Part shown: positions 33,863 through 43,828 of the stretch, piece after piece | Layout of the letters: every line of letters starts with the position of its first letter | Position numbering within the stretch: the first letter of the stretch is position 1 | DNA from: Parasporobacterium paucivorans DSM 15970 | GTDB lineage: Bacteria; Bacillota; Clostridia; Lachnospirales; Lachnospiraceae | Length of the DNA: 64,000 nt | Direction of reading: 5' to 3' | NCBI RefSeq assembly: GCF_900141895.1 | Contig: NZ_FQYT01000002.1 | Span: 1-64,000, forward strand | Program-made: the position numbers and the translations under genes | Notes under the pieces: model-generated | Databases searched by the model: none | Told to the model about the DNA's origin: nothing | Seen by the model: the letters and a program-made list of their open reading frames with translations, nothing else

Positions 33863-35305
33863 ATGAATGAATTTAACGAAAATATGATTGAAATCAATAT
33901 ACCGGCAACTGAGCCGGACAGACAATATTTCTTTATAGAAAAATGTGCCGATCTGGTCCATGAAAAGGAGCTCAAACTGGGGCGCAAGCTATCCGCATGC
34001 ATAAAAACCTTCGGGTGCCAGATGAATTCCCGTGATTCCGAGAAACTGACAGGTATCCTGAAGGAAATCGGTTATGAAATCACGGAGAAGGAAGAAGCGG
34101 ATTTCGTACTTTATAATACATGTACGGTCCGGGAAAACGCCAACTTTAAGGTCTATGGACGATTGGGATATCTGCAGGGCATAAAAAAAGACAACCCTCA
34201 TATGCTGATTGGAATCTGCGGATGCATGATGCAGGAACCGGATGAAGTCAAAAAAATCAAAAAAAGCTACCGCTTCGTGGATGTCGTTTTTGGAACCCAT
34301 AATATATTTAAGCTCGCGGAGATTGTATATGGCCGCCTGACAAGTGGAAAAATGTATGTTGAAATTCAGGAGGGAACCGCCGATATTGTGGAAGATATCC
34401 CTTCTACGAGGAAATATCCTTTTAAATCCGGAGTCAATATCATGTACGGCTGTAATAATTTCTGCAGCTACTGTATCGTCCCGTACGTAAGAGGACGGGA
34501 AAAAAGCAGGAATCCTCAGGATATCCTTGCCGAAATCAGACAACTGGCTTCGGACGGGGTTGTGGAAATCATGCTTTTAGGGCAGAACGTGAATTCCTAT
34601 GGCACAAACCTGGAAACTCCGGTAAGCTTCTCCCGGCTCTTACAGATGATTGAAGAAATAGAAGGGATACAAAGAATCCGTTTTATGACATCCCATCCCA
34701 AGGATTTATCGGATGAGCTTATTGAAGTTATGAAAAACTCCAGGAAAATCTGCCGCCATCTTCATCTTCCCTTACAGTCAGGAAGCACAAACATCCTCAG
34801 CCGGATGAACCGGCGCTATACAAAAGAGGATTATCTTAATCTGGCCGGAAAGATAAAGGATGCCATGCCTGAAATTTCCCTGACCACTGATATCATCGTG
34901 GGTTTTCCAGGTGAAACAGAGCAGGACTTTGCCGAGACGCTGGATGTAGTCGGAAAAATAGGCTACGACGCCGCATTTACCTTTATCTATTCCAAAAGAA
35001 CCGGCACTCCTGCTGCTGCCATGGAAGAGCAGGTGCCTGAAAATGAGGTAAAAGAGCGATTCGACCGCCTTCTTAAGCTGGTCCAGGGTGGGTCTGCGCG
35101 CCTGAATTCAAGATTCACGGGACATGTCGTGGATGTTCTGATTGAAGAGATAAATGAACAGAATCCGGAACTGGTAACCGGAAGGATGTCCAATAACTCC
35201 GTAGTCCATATAAAGGGAGGGGCAGACCTGATTGGAAAGATTCTGCCAGTCCGCCTGGACTGTTCAAAAGGATTTTATTATTTGGGCAGCCTGGTTTCTG
35301 AATAA
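33863..35305 (+). CDS. miaB: tRNA-2-methylthio-N6-dimethylallyladenosine synthase MiaB
   Basis: Radical-SAM methylthiotransferase that converts i6A37 to ms2i6A37 in tRNAs. 480 residues. The N-terminal UPF0004 domain has the second-cluster cysteines (TFGCQMNSRDSE, NTCTVRENA, GICGCM). The radical-SAM site is YGCNNFCSYCIVPYVRGRE, and a C-terminal TRAM domain follows (about 415-480). The ATG at 33863 follows AGGTG; an upstream in-frame TTG is unsupported. It heads a cluster with mutS, mutL and miaA; MiaA makes its substrate base. Confidence 0.97.
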   Translation: MNEFNENMIEINIPATEPDRQYFFIEKCADLVHEKELKLGRKLSACIKTFGCQMNSRDSEKLTGILKEIGYEITEKEEADFVLYNTCTVRENANFKVYGRLGYLQGIKKDNPHMLIGICGCMMQEPDEVKKIKKSYRFVDVVFGTHNIFKLAEIVYGRLTSGKMYVEIQEGTADIVEDIPSTRKYPFKSGVNIMYGCNNFCSYCIVPYVRGREKSRNPQDILAEIRQLASDGVVEIMLLGQNVNSYGTNLETPVSFSRLLQMIEEIEGIQRIRFMTSHPKDLSDELIEVMKNSRKICRHLHLPLQSGSTNILSRMNRRYTKEDYLNLAGKIKDAMPEISLTTDIIVGFPGETEQDFAETLDVVGKIGYDAAFTFIYSKRTGTPAAAMEEQVPENEVKERFDRLLKLVQGGSARLNSRFTGHVVDVLIEEINEQNPELVTGRMSNNSVVHIKGGADLIGKILPVRLDCSKGFYYLGSLVSE

Positions 35306-35322
35306 CTGCAAAGGGGAATATA

Positions 35323-37950
35323 ATGGCAAAATTATCTCCGATGATGGAGCAGTATTTAAATTCAAAGAAACAATACAGCGATTGCATTCTGATGTACCGA
35401 CTGGGTGATTTTTACGAAATGTTCTTTGAGGACGCGGTTACCGCTGCCAGAGAACTCGAGATTACTTTGACTGGGAAGGACTGCGGAATGGAGGAACGGG
35501 CACCTATGTGCGGCGTTCCTTATCATGCTTTGGAAGTATATCTGAATAAACTTGTATCCAAAGGCTATAAAGTTGCCATCGGGGAACAGATGGAGGATCC
35601 TAAAAATGCAAAGGGCATCGTCAGAAGGGAAGTTACCCGGGTAGTCACGGCCGGAACAAATTTCAATACAGAGGCCTTGGATGAAACCAAAAACAACTAT
35701 CTGATGTCCATCATCTACCTCGATGGCCTTTTTGGCATCTCCACTGCCGATATAACTACCGGCGATTATTATGTTACCGAGGTGGATTCCATTCGGAAAC
35801 TTACGGATGAAATCAGTAAATTCATGCCCAGTGAGATCATCTGCAACAACGCCTTTTACGTGAGCGGTTATGATATCGAGACTCTGAACAGCAGACTGAA
35901 TATATCCATATCTCCTCTGGATGCATGGTACTTCGATGATATCCTTTGCCGCCGTACCCTTATGGAGCAGTTTAAAGTCATGGATCTGAGCGGTCTTGGC
36001 CTTGGGGACTATCCACTGGGAGTCATCGCGGCCGGATCCCTGCTCCAATACCTGAAAGAAACTCAAAAGACCTCCCTGGGCAATCTTACGGTCATCACTC
36101 CTTACTCAACAGAAAAATATATGGTGATTGACACATCCACTCGGCGGAATCTTGAGCTTACAGAAACCCTTCGTGAAAAGCAGAAAAAGGGTTCTCTGCT
36201 GGGAGTTCTGGATCGGACCAGAACAGCCATGGGTGCCCGCATGCTGCGAAATTTCATTACCCAGCCCCTGATCGATAAAAATGAAATTCTTGCCAGACAG
36301 GGTGCCATCGAAGAATTCAACAATTTTCTAATGGACCGGGATGAAGTGCGTGAATACCTGAACCCGATTTACGACCTGGAAAGGCTTGTGGCAAAGATTT
36401 CATACCGATCAGCAAACCCGAGGGATTTGGCAGCATTTAAAAATTCCATGGAAATGATTCCCTTTATTAAATCTATTCTGCTGAATTTCAAAAACAGCCT
36501 AATCTCCGGAGTGGTTGACAAGATGGATACACTGGAGGATATTACGTCACTGATTGCAGACGCCATCATTGACGATCCACCTGTTTCCATCAAAGAAGGA
36601 GGATTTATACGGGAGGGATACAACGAAGAAATCGACCGGCTCCGATTGGCAAAAACAGAAGGGAAAAAGTGGCTGGCTCAGCTGGAGGCCAGGGAAAGGG
36701 AGCGTTCAGGAATCAAAAGCCTGAAGGTGAAATACAACAAGGTCTTTGGCTATTGTATTGAGATAACCAACACATATAAAGATAACGTACCTCAAGACTA
36801 TACCAGAAAACAGACACTGGTGAATGCGGAACGCTACATAACACCGGAGCTGAAGGAACTGGAAGAGACTATTCTGGGGGCTCAGGATAAATTGTTTTCC
36901 ATCGAATACGATCTGTATAACGATATTCGGGATAAGATATCCTCCCAGGTGCTGCGGATACTTTCTACAGCAAAAGCGATTGCCGAGATCGATGTATATT
37001 CATCCCTGGCCTATGTGGCGGAAAGAAACGGCTACGTCAGACCCCAAATCAATGAAAAGGGACTTATAGACATCAAAGAGGGAAGGCACCCCGTTGTAGA
37101 GAAAATGATATCCAACGAGCTTTTCGTATCCAATGATACATTCCTGGACAACGGAAAGAATCGCATATCCATTATAACCGGCCCAAATATGGCAGGAAAA
37201 TCGACCTATATGAGACAGGCTGCTCTGATTGTCCTTATGGCCCAGATCGGCAGCTTCGTGCCGGCTGCCTCCGCAAATATCGGCATATGCGACCGGATTT
37301 TCACGAGGGTCGGGGCATCGGACGATTTGGCTTCCGGCCAGAGTACCTTTATGGTGGAAATGACCGAAGTAGCCAATATTTTAAGAAACGCCACTCCAAA
37401 AAGCCTGCTGATCCTGGATGAAATTGGAAGGGGAACCAGCACCTTTGACGGTCTCAGCATAGCATGGGCAGTAATCGAATATATCGCAAACCCGAAAATA
37501 CTGGGCGCTAAGACACTCTTTGCCACCCATTATCATGAATTGACGGAACTGGAGGGAATGCTCGAAAGCGTGAATAATTACTGTATCGCCGTTAAGGAAA
37601 AAGGGGATGACATCATTTTTCTCCGCAAAATCGTCAAAGGAGGAGCCGACCGAAGCTACGGCATTCAGGTTGCCAAGCTTGCTGGTGTACCTGAGGCTGT
37701 CATCCACCGGGCCAAGGAGATCGCAGTGGAACTTGGGAATGCAGATATTGCCATAAAAGCATCCGGCCACTCCAAAGACTTTGACCTGCATACTATGGAA
37801 AATGAGCAGATGACCCTGTTCGACGTGGTTAAGGACGATGACATTATCGATGAGTTAAAAGGAATCGATATAGGAAACCTGACTCCGGTTGAAGCATTGA
37901 ATACTTTATACAAGCTTCAGAACAAAGTGAAAAACAGATGGAAATCATAA
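35323..37950 (+). CDS. mutS: DNA mismatch repair protein MutS
   Basis: Mismatch-recognition ATPase. 875 residues with all domains: mismatch-binding Phe30-x-Glu32 (GDFYEMFFED), connector, lever and clamp, then ATPase with Walker A GPNMAGKST at about 619-627, LILDEIGRGTSTFDG and ATHYHELTEL, and the helix-turn-helix dimer region. The C-terminal tail contains a QMTLFDV clamp-binding-like peptide. It is 12 bp before mutL, the usual Clostridia order. It is distinct from the membrane MutS homologue at 18119-19807. Confidence 0.98.
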   Translation: MAKLSPMMEQYLNSKKQYSDCILMYRLGDFYEMFFEDAVTAARELEITLTGKDCGMEERAPMCGVPYHALEVYLNKLVSKGYKVAIGEQMEDPKNAKGIVRREVTRVVTAGTNFNTEALDETKNNYLMSIIYLDGLFGISTADITTGDYYVTEVDSIRKLTDEISKFMPSEIICNNAFYVSGYDIETLNSRLNISISPLDAWYFDDILCRRTLMEQFKVMDLSGLGLGDYPLGVIAAGSLLQYLKETQKTSLGNLTVITPYSTEKYMVIDTSTRRNLELTETLREKQKKGSLLGVLDRTRTAMGARMLRNFITQPLIDKNEILARQGAIEEFNNFLMDRDEVREYLNPIYDLERLVAKISYRSANPRDLAAFKNSMEMIPFIKSILLNFKNSLISGVVDKMDTLEDITSLIADAIIDDPPVSIKEGGFIREGYNEEIDRLRLAKTEGKKWLAQLEARERERSGIKSLKVKYNKVFGYCIEITNTYKDNVPQDYTRKQTLVNAERYITPELKELEETILGAQDKLFSIEYDLYNDIRDKISSQVLRILSTAKAIAEIDVYSSLAYVAERNGYVRPQINEKGLIDIKEGRHPVVEKMISNELFVSNDTFLDNGKNRISIITGPNMAGKSTYMRQAALIVLMAQIGSFVPAASANIGICDRIFTRVGASDDLASGQSTFMVEMTEVANILRNATPKSLLILDEIGRGTSTFDGLSIAWAVIEYIANPKILGAKTLFATHYHELTELEGMLESVNNYCIAVKEKGDDIIFLRKIVKGGADRSYGIQVAKLAGVPEAVIHRAKEIAVELGNADIAIKASGHSKDFDLHTMENEQMTLFDVVKDDDIIDELKGIDIGNLTPVEALNTLYKLQNKVKNRWKS

Positions 37951-37962
37951 GGATTGGTAATT

Positions 37963-39768
37963 ATGGGAAAAATAAGAGTACTAGACCAGAATACAATCAA
38001 TAAAATAGCTGCCGGAGAAGTAATAGACAGACCAGCTTCCGTGGTCAAAGAGCTCCTGGAAAATGCAATTGATGCACAGGCTACCTCCGTCACAGTAGAA
38101 ATCAAGGACGGTGGGATATCCTTTTTGCGCATCACAGACAATGGGCAGGGCATCGCCAAAGAAGATATACGTCCTGCTTTTTTGCGGCATTCTACCAGCA
38201 AAATCACGGATGCCCGGGACCTGATGACCATATCCTCCCTGGGGTTCAGGGGGGAGGCACTTTCTTCTATTGCGGCGGTTGCCCAGGTGGAGCTGATTTC
38301 CAGACAGCCTGCTGACATTACAGGTGTTAGATATGTTATTGAAGGCGGAACGGAAAAATCCTACGATGAGATCGGGGCTCCTTCCGGAACTACTTTCATC
38401 ATCCGCAACCTTTTTTATAACGTACCAGCGCGGAAAAAATTTCTGAAAGCAAACCAGACAGAAGCCGGCTATATATACACCATCGTTGAAAAAATAGCAC
38501 TCTCCCATCCGGACGTATCGATCCGTTTTATCAACAATAACGCGAGCAAACTCTTTACAGCAGGAAACAGAGACTTGAAAAATATCATATATAACATTTT
38601 CGGAAAAGAAGCCGCCCAAAAGGTTATCGAGATTCAGACCAGCAGTGAATTTGCTGCCATCACAGGATATGTGGGGAAACCCGAATTTTCGAGAGGAAAC
38701 CGGGATTATGAAACTTTTTTCGTAAATGGCAGATATATAAAAAGTTCCCTGATCTCCAAGGCAGTGGAAGAAGCCTACCGTCCCTATTCCATGCAGCACA
38801 AGTATCCCTTCGCAGTTCTCCATATAGAGATCCAGGGCGATCTGATTGATGTAAACGTGCATCCTTCCAAGATGGAGATTCGGATAAAAAACCAGGAAGA
38901 AATATTCGAATTCATTCACCATACCCTGAAAGAAGCCCTGCAGGAAAGGGAAAGCATTCCTGAAATTGTACACACTCCGAAACCTTCCATTCAAAATACC
39001 GTACGTCCGGGAAGTGCATCTTCAAAAACAGTTCCGCCCAGACCTGCGGAAGACAGGATGGAACCATTTGAGGCAAAAAGGATTGAGCTGGTGAAAGAAG
39101 CTCCTGTATGCTATGACTCTCCGCCCCTCCAGATGGAACTTTTCAGCGAAAAATTCCTGAGTCCCGAATCTCTGGCTAAGCACAGGATTATCGGACAGCT
39201 TTTTGATACCTATTGGCTGATAGAATTCGAGGACAAGCTTTTTATTATTGACCAGCATGCTGCCCATGAAAAAGTTCTGTATGAGCGGGTGATGACTTCA
39301 CTGAAGAGTCGTTCCCACAGTTCCCAGATTCTCGCTGTTCCAATGATTGTGAGCCTCTCCATGGCCGAAGAGGATTTGCTTGGGCGGTTTATGGAACAAT
39401 TCAGGCAGATTGGGTATGACATCGAAGAATTCGGGGGCAACGAATTCGCTATCCGGGCAGTTCCGGATAACCTTTTCTCCCTGAATACAAAGGAACTGTT
39501 TCTTTCTATGCTGGATGAATTGGCTGCAAAAATCAATCCGTCTCTTTCGGCGTCTCCTGAAGCAACTTCGCTTATACTGGAAAAAATCGCGTCCGTATCC
39601 TGCAAGGCCGCCGTGAAGGGTAATCAGAAACTTTCCCATGCGGAAATGGATGCTTTGATCAAGGAACTGCTGACACTGGAAAACCCTTACAATTGTCCGC
39701 ATGGCAGACCAACCATCATTTCCATGAGCCGACAGGAGCTTTCGAAAAAATTCAAACGAATCCTGTAG
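37963..39768 (+). CDS. mutL: DNA mismatch repair endonuclease MutL
   Basis: Mismatch-repair coordinator with latent nicking activity. 601 residues. N-terminal GHKL ATPase: ELLENAIDA (Mg/ATP), DNGQGI, and SLGFRGEALSSI. A variable linker spans about 330-410. The C-terminal endonuclease motif DQHAAHEKVLYE fits DQHA-x2-E-x4-E, with SCKAAVKG and CPHGRP as the other metal-site parts, so nicking ability is expected, as in bacteria without MutH. The start is the ATG at 37963; an in-frame TTG 9 bp upstream is unlikely. Confidence 0.98.
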   Translation: MGKIRVLDQNTINKIAAGEVIDRPASVVKELLENAIDAQATSVTVEIKDGGISFLRITDNGQGIAKEDIRPAFLRHSTSKITDARDLMTISSLGFRGEALSSIAAVAQVELISRQPADITGVRYVIEGGTEKSYDEIGAPSGTTFIIRNLFYNVPARKKFLKANQTEAGYIYTIVEKIALSHPDVSIRFINNNASKLFTAGNRDLKNIIYNIFGKEAAQKVIEIQTSSEFAAITGYVGKPEFSRGNRDYETFFVNGRYIKSSLISKAVEEAYRPYSMQHKYPFAVLHIEIQGDLIDVNVHPSKMEIRIKNQEEIFEFIHHTLKEALQERESIPEIVHTPKPSIQNTVRPGSASSKTVPPRPAEDRMEPFEAKRIELVKEAPVCYDSPPLQMELFSEKFLSPESLAKHRIIGQLFDTYWLIEFEDKLFIIDQHAAHEKVLYERVMTSLKSRSHSSQILAVPMIVSLSMAEEDLLGRFMEQFRQIGYDIEEFGGNEFAIRAVPDNLFSLNTKELFLSMLDELAAKINPSLSASPEATSLILEKIASVSCKAAVKGNQKLSHAEMDALIKELLTLENPYNCPHGRPTIISMSRQELSKKFKRIL

Positions 39769-39783
39769 AAGAGGTATGTTATC

Positions 39784-40728
39784 ATGAAGAAGCCATTAGT
39801 AGTTCTAACAGGACCTACGTCTGTAGGGAAGACTGATTTGTCAATCAGGCTGGCCCGCCAAATCAACGGAGAAATTATAAGTGCGGACTCAATACAGGTA
39901 TACAGATATATGGATATTGGTTCTGCTAAAATCAGTCCGGAAGAGATGCAGGGCATCACACACCACTTAATTGACGAAATCGACCCTGATGAGGAATTCA
40001 ACGTGGTACGGTTTAAAGAACTGACACAAAAATATTTGGATGATATTTATTCCAAAAATAAAATCCCTATTATTGTTGGAGGAACCGGCTTTTATATTCA
40101 GTCTGTCCTGTATGACATCGATTTTACAGATGCCGTGGAGGACATATCTATCCGCCGGGAGCTGGAGGAGATACTTGACAGGAAAGGTAAGTTTTTCCTT
40201 CATCAGCTTCTTGCAGACGCTGACATAGAATCAGCCCGGAAAATCCACTACAACAATACACGCAGGGTCATAAGAGCATTGGAGTTTTACCGCTTGACCG
40301 GAAATAAGATATCCGAGCATAACAGCATACAGCAGGGAAATGCTTCCCCTTATAATTTCGCTTATTTTGTTCTGAACCGGGACAGACGTCAGCTGTATGA
40401 TAATATAGATTTCCGCGTAGAAAAGATGTTGAAAGACGGTCTGATGGAGGAAGTCCGCCATCTGCTGGAGATGGGATACAGCAGAGATCTCATTTCCATG
40501 CAAGGGGTAGGATATAAGGAAATGGCTGCTTATATGGATGGGGAATCGAGCCTGGATGAAACGGTCGACTTGATAAAAAAGAATACCCGGCATTTTGCAA
40601 AACGGCAGATTACCTGGTTTAAACGTGAAAAAAAGGTCATATGGACAAACTTCGAAGATTTTGACAATGAGCAGGACCGAATTCTGGATTTTATGTTAAA
40701 AGTGCTGCAGGACAAGGAGATAATTTAA
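39784..40728 (+). CDS. miaA: tRNA dimethylallyltransferase MiaA
   Basis: Transfers a dimethylallyl group to N6 of A37 in tRNAs reading UNN codons. 314 residues. The P-loop GPTSVGKTDLS and SADSIQVYRYMDIGSAK are diagnostic; later GGTGFYIQS and the C-terminal KRQITWFKRE complete the family pattern. It follows mutL by 15 bp and stands in one cluster with miaB. The hfq gene that often comes next in other bacteria is absent; a PLP-lyase gene follows 3 bp later. Confidence 0.97.
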   Translation: MKKPLVVLTGPTSVGKTDLSIRLARQINGEIISADSIQVYRYMDIGSAKISPEEMQGITHHLIDEIDPDEEFNVVRFKELTQKYLDDIYSKNKIPIIVGGTGFYIQSVLYDIDFTDAVEDISIRRELEEILDRKGKFFLHQLLADADIESARKIHYNNTRRVIRALEFYRLTGNKISEHNSIQQGNASPYNFAYFVLNRDRRQLYDNIDFRVEKMLKDGLMEEVRHLLEMGYSRDLISMQGVGYKEMAAYMDGESSLDETVDLIKKNTRHFAKRQITWFKREKKVIWTNFEDFDNEQDRILDFMLKVLQDKEII

Positions 40729-40731
40729 AAA

Positions 40732-41997
40732 ATGCTGGAACAACTTGGGATTTCGGCAGAGGTGACTGCCTTTGCCGCTGAAATAGAAAAGTCTTTGATT
40801 CCGCGGTTCGAGGAACTTGACCGGACTGCGGAGTTTAATCAATATAAAGTGATCAAGGCCATGCAGGACAACCGCGTCAGTGAAATTCATTTTGCTGCGT
40901 CTTCAGGATATGGGTACAATGACCTGGGAAGGGATACCCTGGAGTCTGTATATGCGGATATATTTCATACGCAGACAGCCCTGGTGCGTCCTCAGATCGC
41001 ATCCGGGACACATGCCATAACCATTGCCCTTGCCGCCAACCTCCGTCCCAAAGATGAATTGCTTTCCATCTCCGGGAAGCCGTATGATACGCTGGATAAG
41101 GTCATTGGTATCCTGGACTGTCCGGGATCTCTAAAGGAATATGGCGTTTCATACCGGCAGGTTGATTTGCTTGTGGACGGTTCCTTTGATTTTGATGGCA
41201 TAGGACGCGCCATCAACGATAAAACCCGCCTGGTATCCATCCAACGTTCAAAGGGCTACCAGACAAGGAGAACCCTGTCTTCCTCACAAATCGGGGAAGC
41301 CGTCTCTTTTGTAAAAAACATCAATCCCAAAATAAATGTCATGGTGGATAACTGCTATGGAGAGTTTGTAGAACGAATGGAGCCCTCCGATTACGGGGCA
41401 GATATGGTTGCAGGATCCCTGATCAAAAATCCCGGAGGTGGACTGGCTCCAACTGGCGGCTACATTGCCGGCACAGAAGAATGCATCACAAACTGCGCAT
41501 ACCGCCTGACGGCACCCGGTCTTGGCAAGGAAATCGGTGCTACACTAGGTGTTCTGCAGTCGTTCTACCAGGGGCTGTTTCTTGCACCCGTGGTAACGGC
41601 TTCAGCAGTAAAGGGAGCCGTATTTGCAGCAGCAATATATGAAAGTCTTGGGTATCCGGTGATACCAGGTTCCAGGGAAGACCGCTATGACATCATACAG
41701 GCTGTAGAACTTGGCTCTCCGGAAGCTGTTATTGCTTTTTGTAAAGGGATTCAGGAAGCTGCTCCCGTGGACAGCTTTGTATCTCCGGAACCTTGGGATA
41801 TGCCTGGTTACGACTGCCCGGTCATTATGGCAGCAGGAGCCTTTGTCCAGGGTTCTTCCATTGAGCTCAGCGCCGATGCACCGATCCGTCCCCCCTATGC
41901 AGTCTATTTCCAAGGCGGTCTGACATGGTTCCATGCAAAGCTTGGAGTACTGAAATCCCTCCAGAAACTGGTTGACAAAAACATTGTAAGGCTCTGA
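40732..41997 (+). CDS. Methionine gamma-lyase-like / aluminium resistance family PLP enzyme (YnbB)
   Basis: A 421-residue PLP-dependent enzyme of the COG4100 family (named for aluminium resistance, related to cystathionine lyases). The cofactor lysine is in GSLIKNPGGGLAPTGGYIAG near residue 229, and VDNCYGEF gives the aspartate that holds the pyridine ring. The start is only 3 bp after miaA. In Firmicutes this gene commonly follows miaA (and hfq), a conserved link with no clear biochemical reason. Substrate not proven. Confidence 0.9.
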   Translation: MLEQLGISAEVTAFAAEIEKSLIPRFEELDRTAEFNQYKVIKAMQDNRVSEIHFAASSGYGYNDLGRDTLESVYADIFHTQTALVRPQIASGTHAITIALAANLRPKDELLSISGKPYDTLDKVIGILDCPGSLKEYGVSYRQVDLLVDGSFDFDGIGRAINDKTRLVSIQRSKGYQTRRTLSSSQIGEAVSFVKNINPKINVMVDNCYGEFVERMEPSDYGADMVAGSLIKNPGGGLAPTGGYIAGTEECITNCAYRLTAPGLGKEIGATLGVLQSFYQGLFLAPVVTASAVKGAVFAAAIYESLGYPVIPGSREDRYDIIQAVELGSPEAVIAFCKGIQEAAPVDSFVSPEPWDMPGYDCPVIMAAGAFVQGSSIELSADAPIRPPYAVYFQGGLTWFHAKLGVLKSLQKLVDKNIVRL

Positions 41998-42012
41998 CAA
42001 AAGCTATATACT

Positions 42013-42040
42013 TTGGTTTTTAAATATGGTAGTATATACG
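42013..42040 (+). promoter_or_regulatory. Candidate promoter of the radC-mre-min cluster
   Basis: TTGGTT at 42013-42018 and TATACG at 42035-42040, spacer 16 bp, in the 84-bp gap before radC. A weak match. Confidence 0.3.
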
Positions 42041-42081
42041 TAGCCTAAAGCGCTTGGAGAGAGTACGAGCGGAGGCTGATT

Positions 42082-42780
42082 TTGATTAAACAAACGAATG
42101 CAATTAAGGATTTACCACCTGAAAGAAGACCTTACGAAAAATGCAGCCGATACGGTATTTCATCTCTTACAGATTCCGAGCTGCTTGCGTGTATAATCCG
42201 GACCGGATCAAAAGGGGAGCCCTCTATTGATCTGGCCGAAAACATTCTGAATTATGAAGGAAATACAAGCGGTATTCTTAACATCCTGCATCTTGATACA
42301 GCGCAGCTTTTAAGAATAAGAGGCATCGGACAGGTGAAAGCCATTCAGATTCAATGTGTGGCCGAATTATCGAAGAGGATTTCCAGAGCCCGGATCCATA
42401 ATAACCTGAGCTTTACAGATCCCAAGTCCATTTCGGACTACTATATGGAAGAGATGCGCCACAAAGACAGGGAACATCTTGTGCTTTTGCTTTTAAACAC
42501 AAAAAGCAACCTCATTAAGGACATTGTCATTTCCCAAGGGACCGTGAATGCCTCCCTGGTATCTCCACGGGAGATTTTCATCCAGGCCCTGAAATATAAT
42601 GCCGTGAATGTCATACTGCTTCACAATCATCCAAGCGGTCATCCCGAACCCAGCAGAGAAGACATCCTGATTACCCGGAGGGTACAGGAGGCAGGCAGTC
42701 TGATCGGAATTTCACTAATCGACCATATAATTATTGGTGACAACATATATGTTAGTTTTAAGGAAAGAGGAATAATCTAA
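42082..42780 (+). CDS. radC: RadC/YsnA family JAMM-domain protein
   Basis: A 232-residue protein with an N-terminal helix-hairpin-helix region (LRIRGIGQVKAIQIQ, about 75-90) and a C-terminal JAMM/MPN metalloprotease-like domain: HNHPSGHPEPSRED fits H-x-H-x7-S-x2-D exactly. The old DNA-repair label is not well supported; the function is unsettled. TTG at 42082 is the start, with GGAGG 6 nt upstream. It is encoded upstream of mreBCD, as in Bacillus, and its stop overlaps the mreB start (TAATG). Confidence 0.93.
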   Translation: MIKQTNAIKDLPPERRPYEKCSRYGISSLTDSELLACIIRTGSKGEPSIDLAENILNYEGNTSGILNILHLDTAQLLRIRGIGQVKAIQIQCVAELSKRISRARIHNNLSFTDPKSISDYYMEEMRHKDREHLVLLLLNTKSNLIKDIVISQGTVNASLVSPREIFIQALKYNAVNVILLHNHPSGHPEPSREDILITRRVQEAGSLIGISLIDHIIIGDNIYVSFKERGII

Positions 42781-43799
42781 TGATACAAAACAATTACGGA
42801 CTGGATTTAGGAACAAGCAACATCAAAATCTTTTCATCCGCAAACGACAGAATCATTAACGAAAAAAACGTCATAGCCATAAAAGACAAAAACACAATTA
42901 TCAGTTTTGGTGACGAGGCCTATGAAATGTACGAAAAAAATCCGCCTTACATCCGGGTTATCAGCCCCATTCAGAACGGAGTAATTGCAGATATAAACAA
43001 TATGAAGGCCTTATTTGAAAGTTTTTATCGGAAAATCAATGACAACCGGCATGTAAGCGGATCGTCATTCTGCATAGCGGCACCTACCGATATCACCAGC
43101 GTTGAGAAGTGGGCTTTTTATAACCTGATCGTTTCTTCCAGTATAAAGGCAAAAAATATCACCATGGTTGAGAAGCCAATTGCCGATGCGGTGGGAGTGG
43201 GCATTGACATCAACTGCCCACAGGGTAATCTGATTGTAAATATTGCGTCGGATACCACTGAAATTTCGGTTGTATCACTGGGTGGAATCGTTCTAAGTAA
43301 AATCATCCAGATTGCAGGCAAGAAATTCGATGAAAATATCGTAGCTGAGGTCCGCAAGAAGCATGGACTCATTATCGGAAGCAAGACGGCCGAACAAATT
43401 AAGATAAAACTGGGAAATGCCTACGGAGAAAGTGGTGAAACAATGTCCGTATATGGACGACACGTTGTTTCCGGACTGCCCGTAAAAGCGCTGATTGAGT
43501 CATCTCTTGTCAATGATGCCATCCAGGAATATCTGCGTTCCATCATCGACTCTGTTAAAGCTATATTGGAAAGAACTCCGCCTGAATTGTCAGCGGACAT
43601 TATAGATACAGGCATTTATATTACGGGCGGATCCGCCAACATACGTAATATAGACAAGCTTTTCACTAAAGAAACCGGTCTGAAAGTGAACCTTGTGGAT
43701 AATCCCGCGGAATCCATCATACGCGGAATCAGGACGATACTGACACAACCCGGGTATTCTTCAGTTCAGTATGTACCGAAGGCAAAAGAATACGATTAG
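42780..43799 (+). CDS. mreB: Rod shape-determining protein MreB
   Basis: Bacterial actin homologue that guides lateral cell-wall synthesis. 339 residues. The phosphate-1 loop is the N-terminal GLDLGTSNIKIF; VEKPIADAVGVGI and ITGGSANIRNIDKLF correspond to the connector and adenosine motifs. It is a somewhat divergent member (for example CIAAPTDITSVEKWAF where typical MreB has a VP.GIT.VE pattern), but synteny with mreC and mreD settles the call. Coupled to radC. Confidence 0.95.
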   Translation: MIQNNYGLDLGTSNIKIFSSANDRIINEKNVIAIKDKNTIISFGDEAYEMYEKNPPYIRVISPIQNGVIADINNMKALFESFYRKINDNRHVSGSSFCIAAPTDITSVEKWAFYNLIVSSSIKAKNITMVEKPIADAVGVGIDINCPQGNLIVNIASDTTEISVVSLGGIVLSKIIQIAGKKFDENIVAEVRKKHGLIIGSKTAEQIKIKLGNAYGESGETMSVYGRHVVSGLPVKALIESSLVNDAIQEYLRSIIDSVKAILERTPPELSADIIDTGIYITGGSANIRNIDKLFTKETGLKVNLVDNPAESIIRGIRTILTQPGYSSVQYVPKAKEYD

Positions 43800-43828
43800 G
43801 AGAAACCGGACAGAGGTTATAGCCGCAA

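Noticed and set aside
42082-42780. RadC as anti-restriction or island marker
   Set aside because: Its position upstream of mreBCD is the conserved chromosomal one in Firmicutes, and no mobile genes are near.
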